The notes below the pieces were generated by a model. The model saw only the letters and a program-made list of their open reading frames with translations. It ran no database searches and was not told where the DNA came from. The position numbers and the translations under genes are program-made. A DNA stretch of 64,000 nt, taken from contig JAVMKO010000002.1 in NCBI GenBank assembly GCA_032164245.1, forward strand, positions 88,983,340 to 89,047,339. The letters are read 5' to 3'. Of this stretch, positions 41,601 to 52,100 are shown piece by piece (the first letter of the stretch is position 1; each line of letters opens with the position of its first letter). The stretch is from Sternotherus odoratus (taxonomy: Eukaryota > Chordata > Testudines > Kinosternidae).

Positions 41601-42897
41601 TTATGAATAATACAGCCAGTCTACTATTGTGTGTATTATATATTTTAATAGTAAATTCAATTTATTTTATGCTACTCCAAAAGAGTTTCAATTTTAGGGT
41701 CAGACTTGAACTTTAGGAGTTCAGGGGATTTAAACTCCTAGTTTTTCACGTTAGCTGTAACAAACTACCTCACTGCCCGATGCCCCAATATCTGTGATTG
41801 CACAAAGGATAGATAAACACCCTGGATAGATATTTTTATTAAAATAATCAGCAATTAAATGATTAGCAATATTGACATCACTGGGTTTCAGAGTTATCAC
41901 TATGATTGATATACTTAGGACAGTCCACCTCTATTATTTCATTTTGCCTCTCTGCACACTCACACAGATATATCACTACATTAGTTTACATTATGTTCAT
42001 ACTCAGAAGGTTATCTTTGCAACTATTAGGGCTAGAAGCATATTTAAAAAAAAACCTTAGATTTTGGAGCACAGTTCTACAATAGTGGATGGATTCTGAA
42101 TCAGATTCAGTTGCCACAAGAATGTGTGTAGCAGCTCATAGAGAACTAAAAACATTCTAACAACATCTTTTGCTATTCCCCTCCCCATAGAATTCAGTTT
42201 CAGGGAGGAGGGAAGATGACCTTGTTTAGGAAGGCTGCACAGAAAGCCAAAGAGAATGAGATAGAGACTGGCAGATACTGTTACTGTATGTGGCAGTTCC
42301 TGCTGAAGTGTCCTGAGACTCTCTGATAGAGGACCTGCCAGAGATGGCTGGCAGTGCTCAGTCATGTGAGTGTACTCTGCTGCTGCCAACTGAAATTTAC
42401 ACAGGAAGAATATATACTATAATGCATTAGCTATGTGGGCTTGGATTCAGGCAGAGTAAGGACAGCTATGGGGCCTTGTATTAAGGATTACATCATATGA
42501 TTGTGCGTCTCTGTGTGTACACAGAGATCTGGTGGAAGCTGTATAACAAGATTTTGTGTGTCAGCTATTGCCACTGCCAGAAGTGGAAAAACACAGTTAC
42601 ACCAGGATCAGTGTCAGAAGGAAAGCAGTAGAAATTACCAGGTTATTTATCATTAATATAATCAGTTTTCATTTAAAGAATGTCAGTGAAAGAGATTTGT
42701 TCTGGATAACTTTACTTACTGCGACAGAAAGCAGGGCCTGTAGAAATTCTGCAGGTTTACTTCACTGAATACAAAAACTTTGGTTATACTGTGAGCTTGT
42801 TAAAACTCCAGATGCAGTATTGCTAATCTGAATCATTCAAAAATTGTGAATCAGGCCCCCACAAAAGCTTATGAAAACAATGAAATTTTATAAATAA
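41601..42897. other. Intergenic, no feature recognised
   Basis: AT-rich with no clear exon or bounded repeat. Confidence 0.35.
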
Positions 42898-42959
42898 CTA
42901 GCATAAGTGCCCGGCGTTGCTCGGGTCAGTCGGAGGTGGGGAGGGGGCAGACAGCTGAC

Positions 42960-44380
42960 ACCCCCTGACCAACCCCAACACCCACACCTCACCCCTCACC
43001 CACCCCGACACCTTTCCACCCCCCCTGACGAACCCCAACACCCCCCGGCTCACTTACCCCCCGACCAAACCCGACAACCCCACCTGACCCCCCCAAGCAA
43101 ACCCAACACTCCCACCTCACCCCCCGACTGAACCCGACACCCCCACCTGACCCCCTGAGCAAATCCGACACCCCCACCTCACCCCCCGACCGAACAGTGT
43201 ATTTAATAATCTGTGTGCTACACAGTGCACCGTGAGCTGGGGGGGGGGGTGTCGGGTTTGGTCTGGGGGGGTGGGAATTTGTCAGGGTGGGTGATGGGTG
43301 AGGTGTGGGTGTTGGGGTTGGTCAGTGGGTGTCGGGGTTGGTTGGGGGGGTGAGGTGGGGGTGTCGGGTTCGGTCGGGGGGTAAGTGAGCCAGGGGGTGT
43401 CGGGTTTGGTCTGGGGGGGGGGGGTGGGAAGGTGTCGGGGTGGGTGAGGGGTGAGGTGTGGGTGTTGGGCTTGGTCAGGGGGTGTTGCTGTTGTGGGGGG
43501 TGAGGTGGGGGTGTCGGGTTTGCTTGGGGGAGTGAGGTGGGGGTGTCGGGTTCGGTCGGGGGGTAAGTGAGCCAGGGGGTGTTGGGTTTGGTCTGGGGGG
43601 TGGGAAGTTGTCGGGGTGGGTGAGGTGTGGGTGTTGGGGTTGGTCAGGGGGTGTCGGGTTTGTTTGGGGGGGTGAGGTGGGGGTGTCAGATTCGGTCGGG
43701 GGGTAAGTGAGCCAGGGGGTGTCGGGTTTGGTCTGGGGGGGTGGGAAGGTGTCGGGGTGGGTGAGGGGTGAGGTGTGGGTGTTGGGGTTGGTCAGGGGGT
43801 ATAGCGGTTGGTGGGGGGTGAGGTGGGGGTGTCAGGTTTGCTTGGGGGGGTGAGGTGGGGTTGTCGGGTTCGGTCGGGGGGGTAAGTGAGCCGGGGGGTG
43901 TCGGGTTTGGTCTGGGGGTGTTGCGATTGGTGGGGGGGTGAGGTAGGGGTGTCGGGTTCGGTCGGTGGGTAAGTGAGCCAGGGGGTGTCGGGTTTGGTCT
44001 GGGGGGGTGGGAAGGTGTCGGGGTGGGTGAGGGGTGAGGTGTGGGTGTTGGGGTTGGTCAGGGGGTGTTGCGGTTGGTGGGGGGGTGAGGTGGCGGTGTC
44101 GGGTTTGGTGGGGGGGGTAAGTGAGCCGGGGGGGTGTCGGGTTTGGTCTGGGCACCCACCCCGACACCTTCCCCCCCCAGACCAAACCCAACACCCACAC
44201 CTCACCCCTCACCCACCCCGACACCTTCCCACCCCCCCAGACCAACCCTGACACCCCCCGGCTCACTTACCCCCCGACCGAACCCGACACCCCCACCTGA
44301 CCCCCCCAAGCAAACCCAACACCCCCACCTCACCCCCCAACCGAACCCAACACCCCCACCTCACTTACCGTCCCACCAAA
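42960..44380. repeat. GGTGTCGGGTTTGG-type minisatellite, both orientations
   Basis: Units such as GGGGGTGTCGGGTTTGGTCT and GGTGGGTGAGGGGTGAGGTG repeat with period blocks of roughly 100-200 bp. The G-rich strand switches to C-rich at about 42960-43200 and again at about 44150-44380, so the array contains inverted segments. Confidence 0.85.
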
Positions 44381-44444
44381 CCCAACTCGGATCCGTCACA
44401 GGTGGGGAGGGTGCCCAGAGCCGAGGGATTCTGGGGACCTTCGC

Positions 44445-44645
44445 AGGTGGGGGGGGCACAGAGCTTATGGAGTCCGGGGTTCCGTTGGGAGGTGGGAGGG
44501 GCAGAGAACTGAGGGATCTCCGGGGTTCCGTTGGGAGGTGGGAGGGGCAGAGAACTGAGGAATCTCCGGGGTTCTGTTGGGAGGGGGGAGGGGCAGAGAA
44601 CTGAGGGATCTCCGGGGTTCCGTTGGAGGAGGGAGGGGTGAGCTG
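44445..44645. repeat. GTTCCGTTGGGAGG minisatellite (reverse of Helitron 1 array)
   Basis: About four units that are the reverse complement of the 19500-20920 array (GGGATCTCCGGGGTTCCG then TTGGGAGG). This confirms that the two Helitrons belong to one subfamily with very different array sizes. Confidence 0.85.
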
Positions 44646-45119
44646 AGCGAGTGAGGTGTCTGTTGGAGGGGGGTATTATGACATCATCACCACCTAACCG
44701 CCCAGCCGATGTGATTGGCCCTGAAAGACTTTCACCCCTGGGGGGCGTCAGAGATGAGATCCGAAAATTTTTCAACCCTTACCAGCATCTAGACCAGGGG
44801 TCTCCAAACTACGGCCTGCGAGGCCCTCTCATCCGGCCCGTGGAGATCTTTCGGCAGGGGTCGGGAACCAGCCACGGGGCCGGGACGCGCCGCGTGCTCC
44901 GCAGCTGCCGCCGCCGGCCGGGACGCACCGCGTGCTCCGCAGCTGCCGCCGCCGGCCGGGACGCACCGCGTGCTCCGCAGCTGCCGCTGCCGGCCGGGAC
45001 GCGCCACGGTCTCCGCTGCCGCCGCCGGCCAGGGACGGCTCAGAGCTGGGGCCGGGACGCGCCGCACCGCCACGCAGTTGCAGGGGGCGAAACAAGGAGC
45101 CACCCACTGCCAGGTGGCG

Positions 45120-45540
45120 AAACGGTCTGTGGGGAGAGACCGGGTTGAGCGGGTCAGTTGGGGGGGGGGGAAGAGACCGGGTTGAGCGGGTCAGTTGGGG
45201 GGGGGGGAAGAGACCGGGTTGAGCGGGTCAGTTGGGGGGGGGGGAAGAGACTGGGTTGAGCGGGTCAGTTGGGGGGAAGAGACCGGGTTGAGCGGGTCAG
45301 TTGGGGGGGGGGGTTGGAGGAAAGGAGATTTTGGGGGGAGAGACCTGGCTGGGTGGGTCAGTTGGGGGTTGGAGGAAAGGAGGTTTTGAGGGGAGAGACC
45401 TGGCTGGGTGGGTCAGTTGGGGGTTGGAGGAAAGGAGGTTTTGGGGGGAGAGACCTGGCTGGGTGGGTCAGTTGGGGGTTGGAGGAAAGGAGGTTTTGGG
45501 GGGAGAGACCTGGCTGGGTGGGTCAGTTGGGGGGTTGATG
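45120..45540. repeat. GGTCAGTTGGGG minisatellite in hAT
   Basis: Units GAGACCGGGTTGAGCGGGTC AGTTGGGG expand rightward into longer units with TTGGAGGAAAGGAGGTTTTG. They are the reverse complement of the array in the 21269-22465 hAT, although the terminal repeats of the two elements differ. Confidence 0.85.
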
Positions 45541-45725
45541 TGTAGTGTTCATGTGTAGTGAACAGGTGTTCATGTGTAGTGTTCATGTGTAGTGTTCATG
45601 TGTAGTGAACAGGTGTTCATGTGTAGTGTTCATGTGTAGTGAACAGGTGTTCATGTGTAGTGTTCATGTGTAGTGTTCATGTGTAGTGTTCAGGTGTAGT
45701 GAACAGGTGTTCATGTGTAGTGTAT
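45535..45725. repeat. TGTTCATGTGTAG tandem repeat
   Basis: Tandem 13-15 bp units with an interspersed AACAGG variant that recurs regularly. Confidence 0.85.
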
Positions 45726-46024
45726 CAATGTGTTATTAAATAATAACTGAATAAAATAATATTAAATAAATAATTAAAAACAACATCCATGTTTTGATTC
45801 TTTTTTATTTGGACCTCGAGTGTGTTGTCGGCCCCCGAACTGCTATTTGATAGTTAATGCGGCCCTCGGGCTGAAAAGTTTGGAGACCCCTGATCTAGAC
45901 CCTAATACCCCTCACTGTACCAAATTTCAAGTCTCTGGCTCAAACGGTGCGGGAGGAGTTCGCTGTCATACGTACATACATACATACATACATACATACA
46001 CCACTTGATTTTTATATATATAGA

Positions 46025-47437
46025 TTTTTTGATTATTTTGATTTGCATTGTGATGCTTTAGCCTCTGGGGTTATGTTTTCAACCTTTTCTCTGTAGCTGT
46101 GAGGGCAAGAAACTTACTTGACAAGTTTACTATTAACACACTGGAGTGCACATCTGAAAGATTATGTTTCGCGTTAAAGCATTCTGTTATGTAGAAGCTA
46201 TTCACTTGGCCACTGGCTGCCTAAGGATGGCTGGTAGACTTATTCATCCTGCGGTTGTTTATCATTTGCATCACTGGACAAAGAGGAATACGGATCCCAG
46301 GTGGAGGTACAGGACTGGCCCAAACAGCAGTGGCAGGGCTGGAATAAGTGCTCCCCAAGCCAAGGTTAGTATCAGGGAGAGCCTTCTACCCTTCACAAAC
46401 TGCCCCTGAATATTTTTAATTTATTGACATTAATGTTATTTAAGTGCTCAATGTGCTAACAAAACAGAGAGAGACAGTCCTTGCTTCAGGGTTATAGCCA
46501 GGCAACAGTTTAGACATATAATACCTCAGATGGCGGTTGCTATAGTATACTATTGCTCATATTATTTATTTGATGTTTTTAAAACTTTTCCTTTGCTGGT
46601 ATTTAGCATATATCTCAGTGTCTCATTCATTTGTCTAGAACACACAGAAAGCAAAGAAGTTGTTCAGTATCTGAGTAAATCTCTGTCCATTCTGCTACTA
46701 GTTTACCTGAAAATATTCTCAAGTAGCCCCATGATAAGGGACTTTGATCCAGCAAATAATTTATGCACCTGCTTAAATTTATGTACTTTGAGTTGTTCCA
46801 TTCAGTGTTTCTCCAATTCTTGTGTAGCTCTTTATACAATAGTATGAAGTAGGTGTAAAGTACTGTCTAATCAGAAAGGGGAAACATTTTGCACTCACTT
46901 GCTCTTGTGTAAATGGCTCCCCGAAGTGCAGGGGAAGTGTGGGTATATGTCTACATTGCAATCAGGAGATGCAATTGCAGCGCATGTAGGCATACCTGAG
47001 CTAGCTCTGATCAAGCTTGCTCGCTAAAAATAGTAGTGTAGCAGCAGCAGCACAGGCAGCAGAACGGGACCATAGGTATGTACTCCTGAGACCATAAGTA
47101 TGTACTTGGGCAACCAACTTGTTACATGCCTAGATTGTGGATAATCCCTGCATGGATGTGCAAAAGGGGAAATCCACAAGGAATGTCTCTACCCCTTGTG
47201 CTTGGGGCATGGACTGGTCAGAATCCTGTTGTGGACTATAGACTCTGATCCTTTTTAGCATATTTCTTAATCTGTCAGTATCCAAATCTAGATGTAATGT
47301 GTGATAGAGACTTGAAATGAGGGCCAGACAACGGATCGTTGCACAAACAACTTTAAATGACTTTTTAAAATAATCTCGCTTCCTGATCCTTTATTACTGA
47401 GATAAATAATTTTCAAGAATAAAAGTAAGGGTCCAGT
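46025..47437. other. Region upstream of the dehydrogenase gene
   Basis: A MITE-like block at about 46935-47110 has the familiar GTCTACATTGCAATCAGGAG start. No first (5' UTR) exon of the dehydrogenase could be recognised, although its acceptor implies one. Confidence 0.35.
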
Positions 47438-47743
47438 GCCTACCTCACTTAAAGGTGATTGCAAACTCTGGGGTAGGAGTGGATCACCTGGACTTGAAAT
47501 TGATTTCTAGCTTTGGAGTTAAAGTGACCAATACTCCACATGCTGTTTCTGACTCCACAGCAGACATTGGAATGGCCTTGATGCTGGCATCTGCCAGACG
47601 GCTAGTGGAAGGTAACTTTTTAAATCCCTTTGCTGTCAGCTACGTTTCTGGCATATTTTATTTTGATTCTGTCACAGATTATCTGTCTGAAATAATGTTT
47701 AAGAATATTTACAGGAAGAAAAACTGCAAAGATTCCGTTTTTC
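47438..47743 (+). repeat. 306-bp duplicate of dehydrogenase exon/intron segment
   Basis: Identical by eye to 48963-49268 (offset 1525 bp). It covers the last 174 bp of coding exon 1, its GTAACT donor and 132 bp of intron. It lacks the exon's start and its acceptor, so it is not an independent coding exon unless the CCAG at 47434-47437 is used as a cryptic acceptor. Confidence 0.9.
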
Positions 47744-47846
47744 TTGCTGCCAAATTGTGTGGAATGGAAGAAACTTTGGGACTAAAATGAGTGATCCGCT
47801 TAGCACCCCTACAGACACTAGGCCTGATGTGGATCTGCTCTGTTAT

Positions 47847-47916
47847 GGCCTGATCCTATACTCATTGAAGTCACTGGAATGAGTCCCATTGACTTCACTG
47901 GTGGCTGGATCAGGCC
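47847..47916. repeat. Short palindromic MITE-like repeat
   Basis: Begins GGCCTGATCC and ends GGATCAGGCC, with a CATTGAAGTCACTGG / CCCATTGACTTCACTGG inside. Confidence 0.5.
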
Positions 47917-48049
47917 TTCACGCCAGTGTAATCCCAGAGTAACTCCACTGACTTCAAGTTAGTAACTCTGGATTTACATTATGTAGTTGAGGGAAGTATG
48001 TAGCTCCACTAAGTACAGATTTACAAATGTGGATTTAAATTATCCCTAC

Positions 48050-48674
48050 TGTCATGGGGTAGGTACACCTCATCACAGGGTGCCGGACTGCTGGGTGGTT
48101 ATCCGAGTGGATATTTGAAAGCCCAAGTGGCCTGGGTCTACATTGCGGCCCTGCGTCTCAGAGCAGTATTACCCAATGGCCAGAATCAGTAAGGCTGTCT
48201 TTCTGTGGCAAAGTTCACTCCTCTGGGCGTCGGCTGCCCCCAATGGCAGGACATCCAGCGTAGGGGGTCCTAGGCCCACCCTTCTCCCCTGGGTCCTGAC
48301 CCAGGGCTCTAGGGAACCAGCACTTCTATAATCAGTCTTGGTCACTCATTAATGCAGTCCTGTTTCCTGCGCCACTTCCTACCAATGCTGGTAGCCTCAT
48401 GGCCTCTGCTGTCTCCCTGCAGCATTGGTGGGGAATTTGCTGGAGGCTCAATTGGACTGGCTTCTGTGTCCTAGAGCTCTGGCAGCCTCCCACCTGGAGC
48501 CTGCAACCCACATCTCCTCTTGTCAGTGGCCAGCCCAGACTCAGCTGAACTACTCCCTTTTATACTCTGGATCTAGTTAGAGCATGCCCAGCAGAGGTGA
48601 GGTGGCGTGGCTTCCTCAGCCCACAGCAGATGGGTAACCCCTGCTGGACTGGTCGAGGTAGGTACACCCCATCA
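48050..48674 (-). mobile_element. Probable solo LTR, reverse orientation
   Basis: Bounded by TGTCATGGGGTAGGTACACC and GGTAGGTACACCCCATCA. On the minus strand it would read TG...CA, with a TATAAAAGGG box (about 48553-48562 on +). I found no convincing short target duplication. It lies between the two copies of the exon segment. Confidence 0.55.
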
Positions 48675-48754
48675 TATCTACTAGATGGGATTTTTACAAA
48701 AATGTTCTTTTCTCATATTCCAGGGCATATTTCTCTCAATCCTTTTCGCAGGTC

Positions 48755-49136
48755 ATGGCAAAGCAAGAGCGGCCTGGTCTTTTGATCCCCGAAATAGGAG
48801 GTGTATGTGGTGTGCTGGAAGGCCATGTGGAGCTCTTGAAGAAACACTTTTACCTTATCACCATGAAGGAGTTTCTTAAAAACAAAGAAAGATTGAGTGA
48901 AAAGATCAAATCTGTTCTCATATATGAGACCAGACCAGTCGTTGACCAAGAGCTCCTCCAGAGCCTACCTCACTTAAAGGTGATTGCAAACTCTGGGGTA
49001 GGAGTGGATCACCTGGACTTGAAATTGATTTCTAGCTTTGGAGTTAAAGTGACCAATACTCCACATGCTGTTTCTGACTCCACAGCAGACATTGGAATGG
49101 CCTTGATGCTGGCATCTGCCAGACGGCTAGTGGAAG
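48755..49136 (+). CDS. Dehydrogenase coding exon 1
   Basis: Starts at the ATG four bases after the acceptor CTTTTCGCAG (exon begins 48752). Encodes residues 1-127 plus one base. Donor GGAAG|GTAACT. Its 3' part is duplicated upstream at 47438-47743. Confidence 0.92.
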
Positions 49137-52100
49137 GTAACTTTTTAAATCCCTTTGCTGTCAGCTACGTTTCTGGCATATTTTATTTTGATTCTGTCAC
49201 AGATTATCTGTCTGAAATAATGTTTAAGAATATTTACAGGAAGAAAAACTGCAAAGATTCCGTTTTTCAAGCGGTCCTGCTTTTTCTATATTGTTTTTGA
49301 TATTTGGAGTCCAATCCAGCTTCTACTGAAGGCAATGGGAACAGAATTAAGGCTTCTGTCTAAATTAGGTGCTTGAACCTACCTATGATTTGATTCATGT
49401 ACAGTACAAGGCTTACTGTTTGGACTACAATTTGCACTCTAATTCTCCACTGCCTGCACCTTATGTAGTTATTTACAACTATCCAAAGTGAATGCAAAAT
49501 GCAAGCAAATTAAAACTCTTCACTAATTTATAACACACACACCCTTCAACAATGACTACACAAGGGTGCAAGGCAGTGGATATCAGGTCTTGGGTCTTCA
49601 TCACCAGAGAAGATGATTTGCTATGAAATCCATTGAATAATGTTGCTTTGCACTCCTCCTATAGCAAAGAACTCAAATTAATAAACCCTGTTCCCAGAAT
49701 AACATTAGAATCACTGATGATGCTAACTGTGTTGCCTTTGTTACCTTGTGCTCTAGGGGGCAACTTCTTTTGGCATATAGTACATAGCGGAAGCAGCAAG
49801 CTATGCCCTAGTGGAGGGGTGATTGTTTGTGAAGGCTGAGAGAAAGGAATCCCAGTGAAACACACCCTGGGCACTGTCCCACTCTTCCCTCATCCCACCT
49901 TGCCCCAAGTCCCCATCACAACAGTTCGCAGAGAGCCCCTGTTGAGCTGGCCTCTGCAATGCACGAGATTCTGTCCTGTTACCTAATCTCCAAATCTGTT
50001 TCCAAATCTCACAGCACCCATCCTGTAAAAAAACTCCACTACTTCAGCTATGTATTGGTACCTCCCTGAGGAGAACAGTGGGATATACCCTGATAGAAAA
50101 ATCAAGGTTTGTCTAATGTAAAATGTCTGAACTGGCAGGGAAAGAGAAGTTATTTTCAAGCTTCAAAGAGGATATTACAAACAGTGAAGAATTCATCCAT
50201 CAAGACTCCATTTCTCACTCAGTATTTTTTATTTTTAGGTTGTCAAATTGCAGTTTCTCCACAGACTGAGTATTTTGCTGTCAACTGGCTGGGAAATGAA
50301 GTCACTGGGGCTACTCTCGGTATCATCGGCATGGGCAGTATTGGGTATAAGGTGGCCAAGAGGGCCAAAGCTTTTGAAATGAAAATTCTGTACCACAACA
50401 GGAACCAAAGGTGAAAGTGCATCTGATGCGAACTGGAGCAGATTATATTTTTGATTCTTTTAAAAGTTATACATAGATCTTGTTGTTACAAAGCCTGGCC
50501 AAATAATCTCTTTCCCCAGTTATGCCAAACCCTCCTTGCCTCATTTTAGTGAGAATTCCCTTCATTGTCATGGGCCAGAATTTTCAAATTTGGCTGCCAC
50601 AAGTTAGGTGCCTAAATCCATATTTAGATACTTAAATGAGCGCTCTGATTTTCAAACGTCCTGAGTTCTCATTGATTTCAGAGGGAGCTGTGAGTATTCA
50701 GCACTTCTGAAAAGCAGGTCACTTATTTACATGCTTAAATATGAATTTAGGTGTCTAACTTTTGGCAGCCAAGTTTGAAAATGTTGGCCAAGAACAATGG
50801 AACAAGTTAGTATAATATATTCAGCATGATTTTTAAGCACTATTTAAATATTTATATCAAGGGAAAAAGGGTCAGTGATGCATAGCTCCTTTACAAAGAG
50901 GGCTCCCTTCACCTTTACCCCCACCCATTCTGGTGGGGGTTGCCCCAATTTTGTTAAAAGACATGCAAACTTGCAAACTTCCTTGCTGTTTTTATGGATA
51001 AACAAACTACTTTCATGGTTACGCCCATGTTGCAGCAGTAGAAAGTGGATTTAATGAGCAAAATGCATATTAGAACCAGAAAATATGTATATAAGGTGAC
51101 ATTAAAATTACAGGGCCTCCTTTGAGCCACAGCAATCTTTACCTTCAGAGGCTAATGTTCTTTTCTGCAGTAACCTCTCAAATTGTCTTCATTCAGTGTC
51201 TGTTTTACCACCTGTAATGAATCCTAGACCATAAAAAGACCTCATGGTTGAACTGCACACAGGCAGCATCAGAAAGAACTGAAGCGTTTCAGCTCCATGA
51301 GCACAGCACTCCCATTTCAGCTAAAGGAGAATCTTCACAAGCAGCTGTAGAGTTTAAATCTTCTAATAAGCCACTAGAATCATAGCAACATTAGGCTTGA
51401 AGGGCATCTAGTATTCTCTCCAGCCCCCTTCACTGAAGCTGGATCAAGTACACCTAGACTAGAGGGTGATAATCTTGTCTATTGGAGAAGTTCTGACTTT
51501 CCATTCAGAGGAGGCCATGGCACATACACATGCTAGCCAGTATATATTGTGTATCACTTTTATGTTGTATACTCTGCAGCTATTTCCAAGCTATGGGCCA
51601 TATCCTGAGCTCCTTATTCAACATGTATTTACACAGGCAAAATTCCTATTAACAAGGACCAAGTACAAACTGAGTAAGGAGCTCAGTTTTTTGCCTTATA
51701 GCGGGGTAACACGAGATAAACTGATTGATAGTCATAGCATAGTTCAAATAATTCTTGATGTTAAAAAACATGTTAATTTGTGTTTAACACTTAACTGAGT
51801 TTTGAGCACACTTTAACGTGGTCAATTCTTATAGCACCACTGAACAGCTCTAATCGTTTCAAGAAATGATTTATCTGCTATCTTATCACATTGCATTACA
51901 CACTCTCCCTTTAAGAAGGCACATAAGTACTCATTGCCTCTGATGAAGTGGGTATTAGCCCAAGAAAGCTTATGCTCCAATACGTTTGTTATAAAGTGCC
52001 ACAGGAATCTTTGTCGCTTTTGCAGATCCAGACTAACCCGGCTACCCCTCTGATTCATGAGGACACGCTCATGAACAAAGCATATTTTCAACTAACAAAC

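Larger units (their letters stand above)
44795..45892. mobile_element. Non-autonomous hAT inserted in Helitron
   Basis: Ends CAGGGGTCTCCAAACT and AGTTTGGAGACCCCTG (read on +) are inverted and flanked by the perfect 8-bp duplication ATCTAGAC (44787-44794 and 45893-45900). The uninterrupted sister Helitron shows the empty site at about 19358-19368. The interior contains CpG-rich units (44880-45050), a GAGAGACC array and a TGTTCATGTGTAG array. Confidence 0.93.
42898..46024 (-). mobile_element. Non-autonomous Helitron, reverse orientation, with nested hAT
   Basis: The left edge ACTAG then CATAAGTGCCCGGCG is the complement of the Helitron 3' end. The right edge, ending TTTATATATATAGA, is the complement of the 5' TC end. 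Host A/T bases lie at 42897 and 46025. It matches the 19225-21206 copy at both ends but contains larger minisatellites and a hAT at 44795-45892. Confidence 0.85.

Noticed and set aside
36900..47400. RBFA, expected next to TXNL4A from human synteny
   Set aside because: No exon resembling RBFA was found; the interval is repeat-filled.
47455..47790. Independent dehydrogenase gene fragment
   Set aside because: Exact copy of part of exon 1 plus intron, reading through the donor; it lacks the exon start and all other exons.
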